This document shows, one piece after another, positions 62,023-62,091 of a stretch of DNA of 62,091 nt. The notes under the pieces are model-generated. The model had not been told where the DNA came from, searched no databases, and saw nothing but the letters and a program-made list of their open reading frames with translations. The number at the start of each line of letters is the position of its first letter. The first letter of the stretch is position 1. The position numbers and the translations under genes are program-made. The stretch is from Bigelowiella natans CCMP2755 (lineage: Eukaryota; Cercozoa; Chlorarachniophyceae): positions 1 through 62,091 of the forward strand of contig ADNK01000947.1 of assembly GCA_000320545.1 (NCBI GenBank), read 5' to 3'.

Positions 62023-62091
<69 letters not shown>
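62023..62091. repeat. (TA)n tract running off the right edge
   Basis: A pure TA tract fills the last 69 bases. It lies in the intron after exon 2 of the partial gene at the right edge and probably marks where the contig stopped assembling. Confidence 0.95.

Overview
The window is nuclear DNA from an intron-rich microbial eukaryote. Genes are split into many short exons (about 23-300 nt) by GT-AG introns, and there are no operons, ribosome-binding sites or rRNA genes. Introns and intergenic spacers are packed with microsatellites: (TA)n, (GT/CA)n, (CT/GA)n and trinucleotides. Similar trinucleotide tracts run into exons as poly-Ser, Gln, His, Ala and Asp/Glu stretches. Proteins that are axonemal or ciliary in other lineages (an ankyrin/EF-hand protein and a TEX9-like coiled coil) suggest a flagellated protist or alga. 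An EED/ESC homologue shows that Polycomb PRC2 is present. I cannot name the species.

Layout, left to right: 0-0.9 kb, a doubtful partial phosphodiesterase-like gene (+); 3.4-6.0 kb, a coiled-coil gene and a small membrane-anchored Cys gene (-); 6.95-9.95 kb, a 16-exon ankyrin/EF-hand gene (+); 10.5-12.2 kb, a Cys-rich secreted-type gene (-); 12.4-15.8 kb, a 989-residue low-complexity protein with a signal-like N-terminus (-); 16.3-17.2 kb, a small secreted protein (+); 18.3-22.0 kb, EED (-); 22.4-29.7 kb, a poorly resolved gene followed by a pentatricopeptide-repeat gene (+); 31.1-32.8 kb, an ankyrin gene and a coiled-coil gene (-); 33.5-36.2 kb, TEX9-like (+); 36.2-38.3 kb, a GC-rich segment without a convincing gene; 38.4-40.1 kb, a PAS-like protein (+); 41.1-47.5 kb, an EDR2-like protein with a DUF1336 domain (-); 47.8-52.4 kb, an F-box protein (+); 53.4-57.0 kb, a C2H2 zinc-finger protein (-); 57.0-60.6 kb, a GAF-domain gene (-); 61.6 kb to the right edge, the start of a further gene (+).

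Strands alternate, so most genes meet tail-to-tail or head-to-head. The clearest unexplained pattern is that the tail-to-tail gaps (about 9.9-10.5, 17.2-18.3, 29.7-31.1, 40.1-41.1 and 52.4-53.4 kb) are nearly free of microsatellites and are instead enriched in CTAG, GCATGC and TGCA words. The head-to-head promoter gaps do not look like this. A second pattern is that dinucleotide repeats sit directly at splice sites.

Exon models were made by eye from open frames, GT/AG sites and phase matching. Where phase agrees across every junction (ankyrin/EF-hand, low-complexity protein, secreted protein, EED, TEX9-like from exon 3 on) they are reliable. Elsewhere single exons may be wrong by a few bases or missing.
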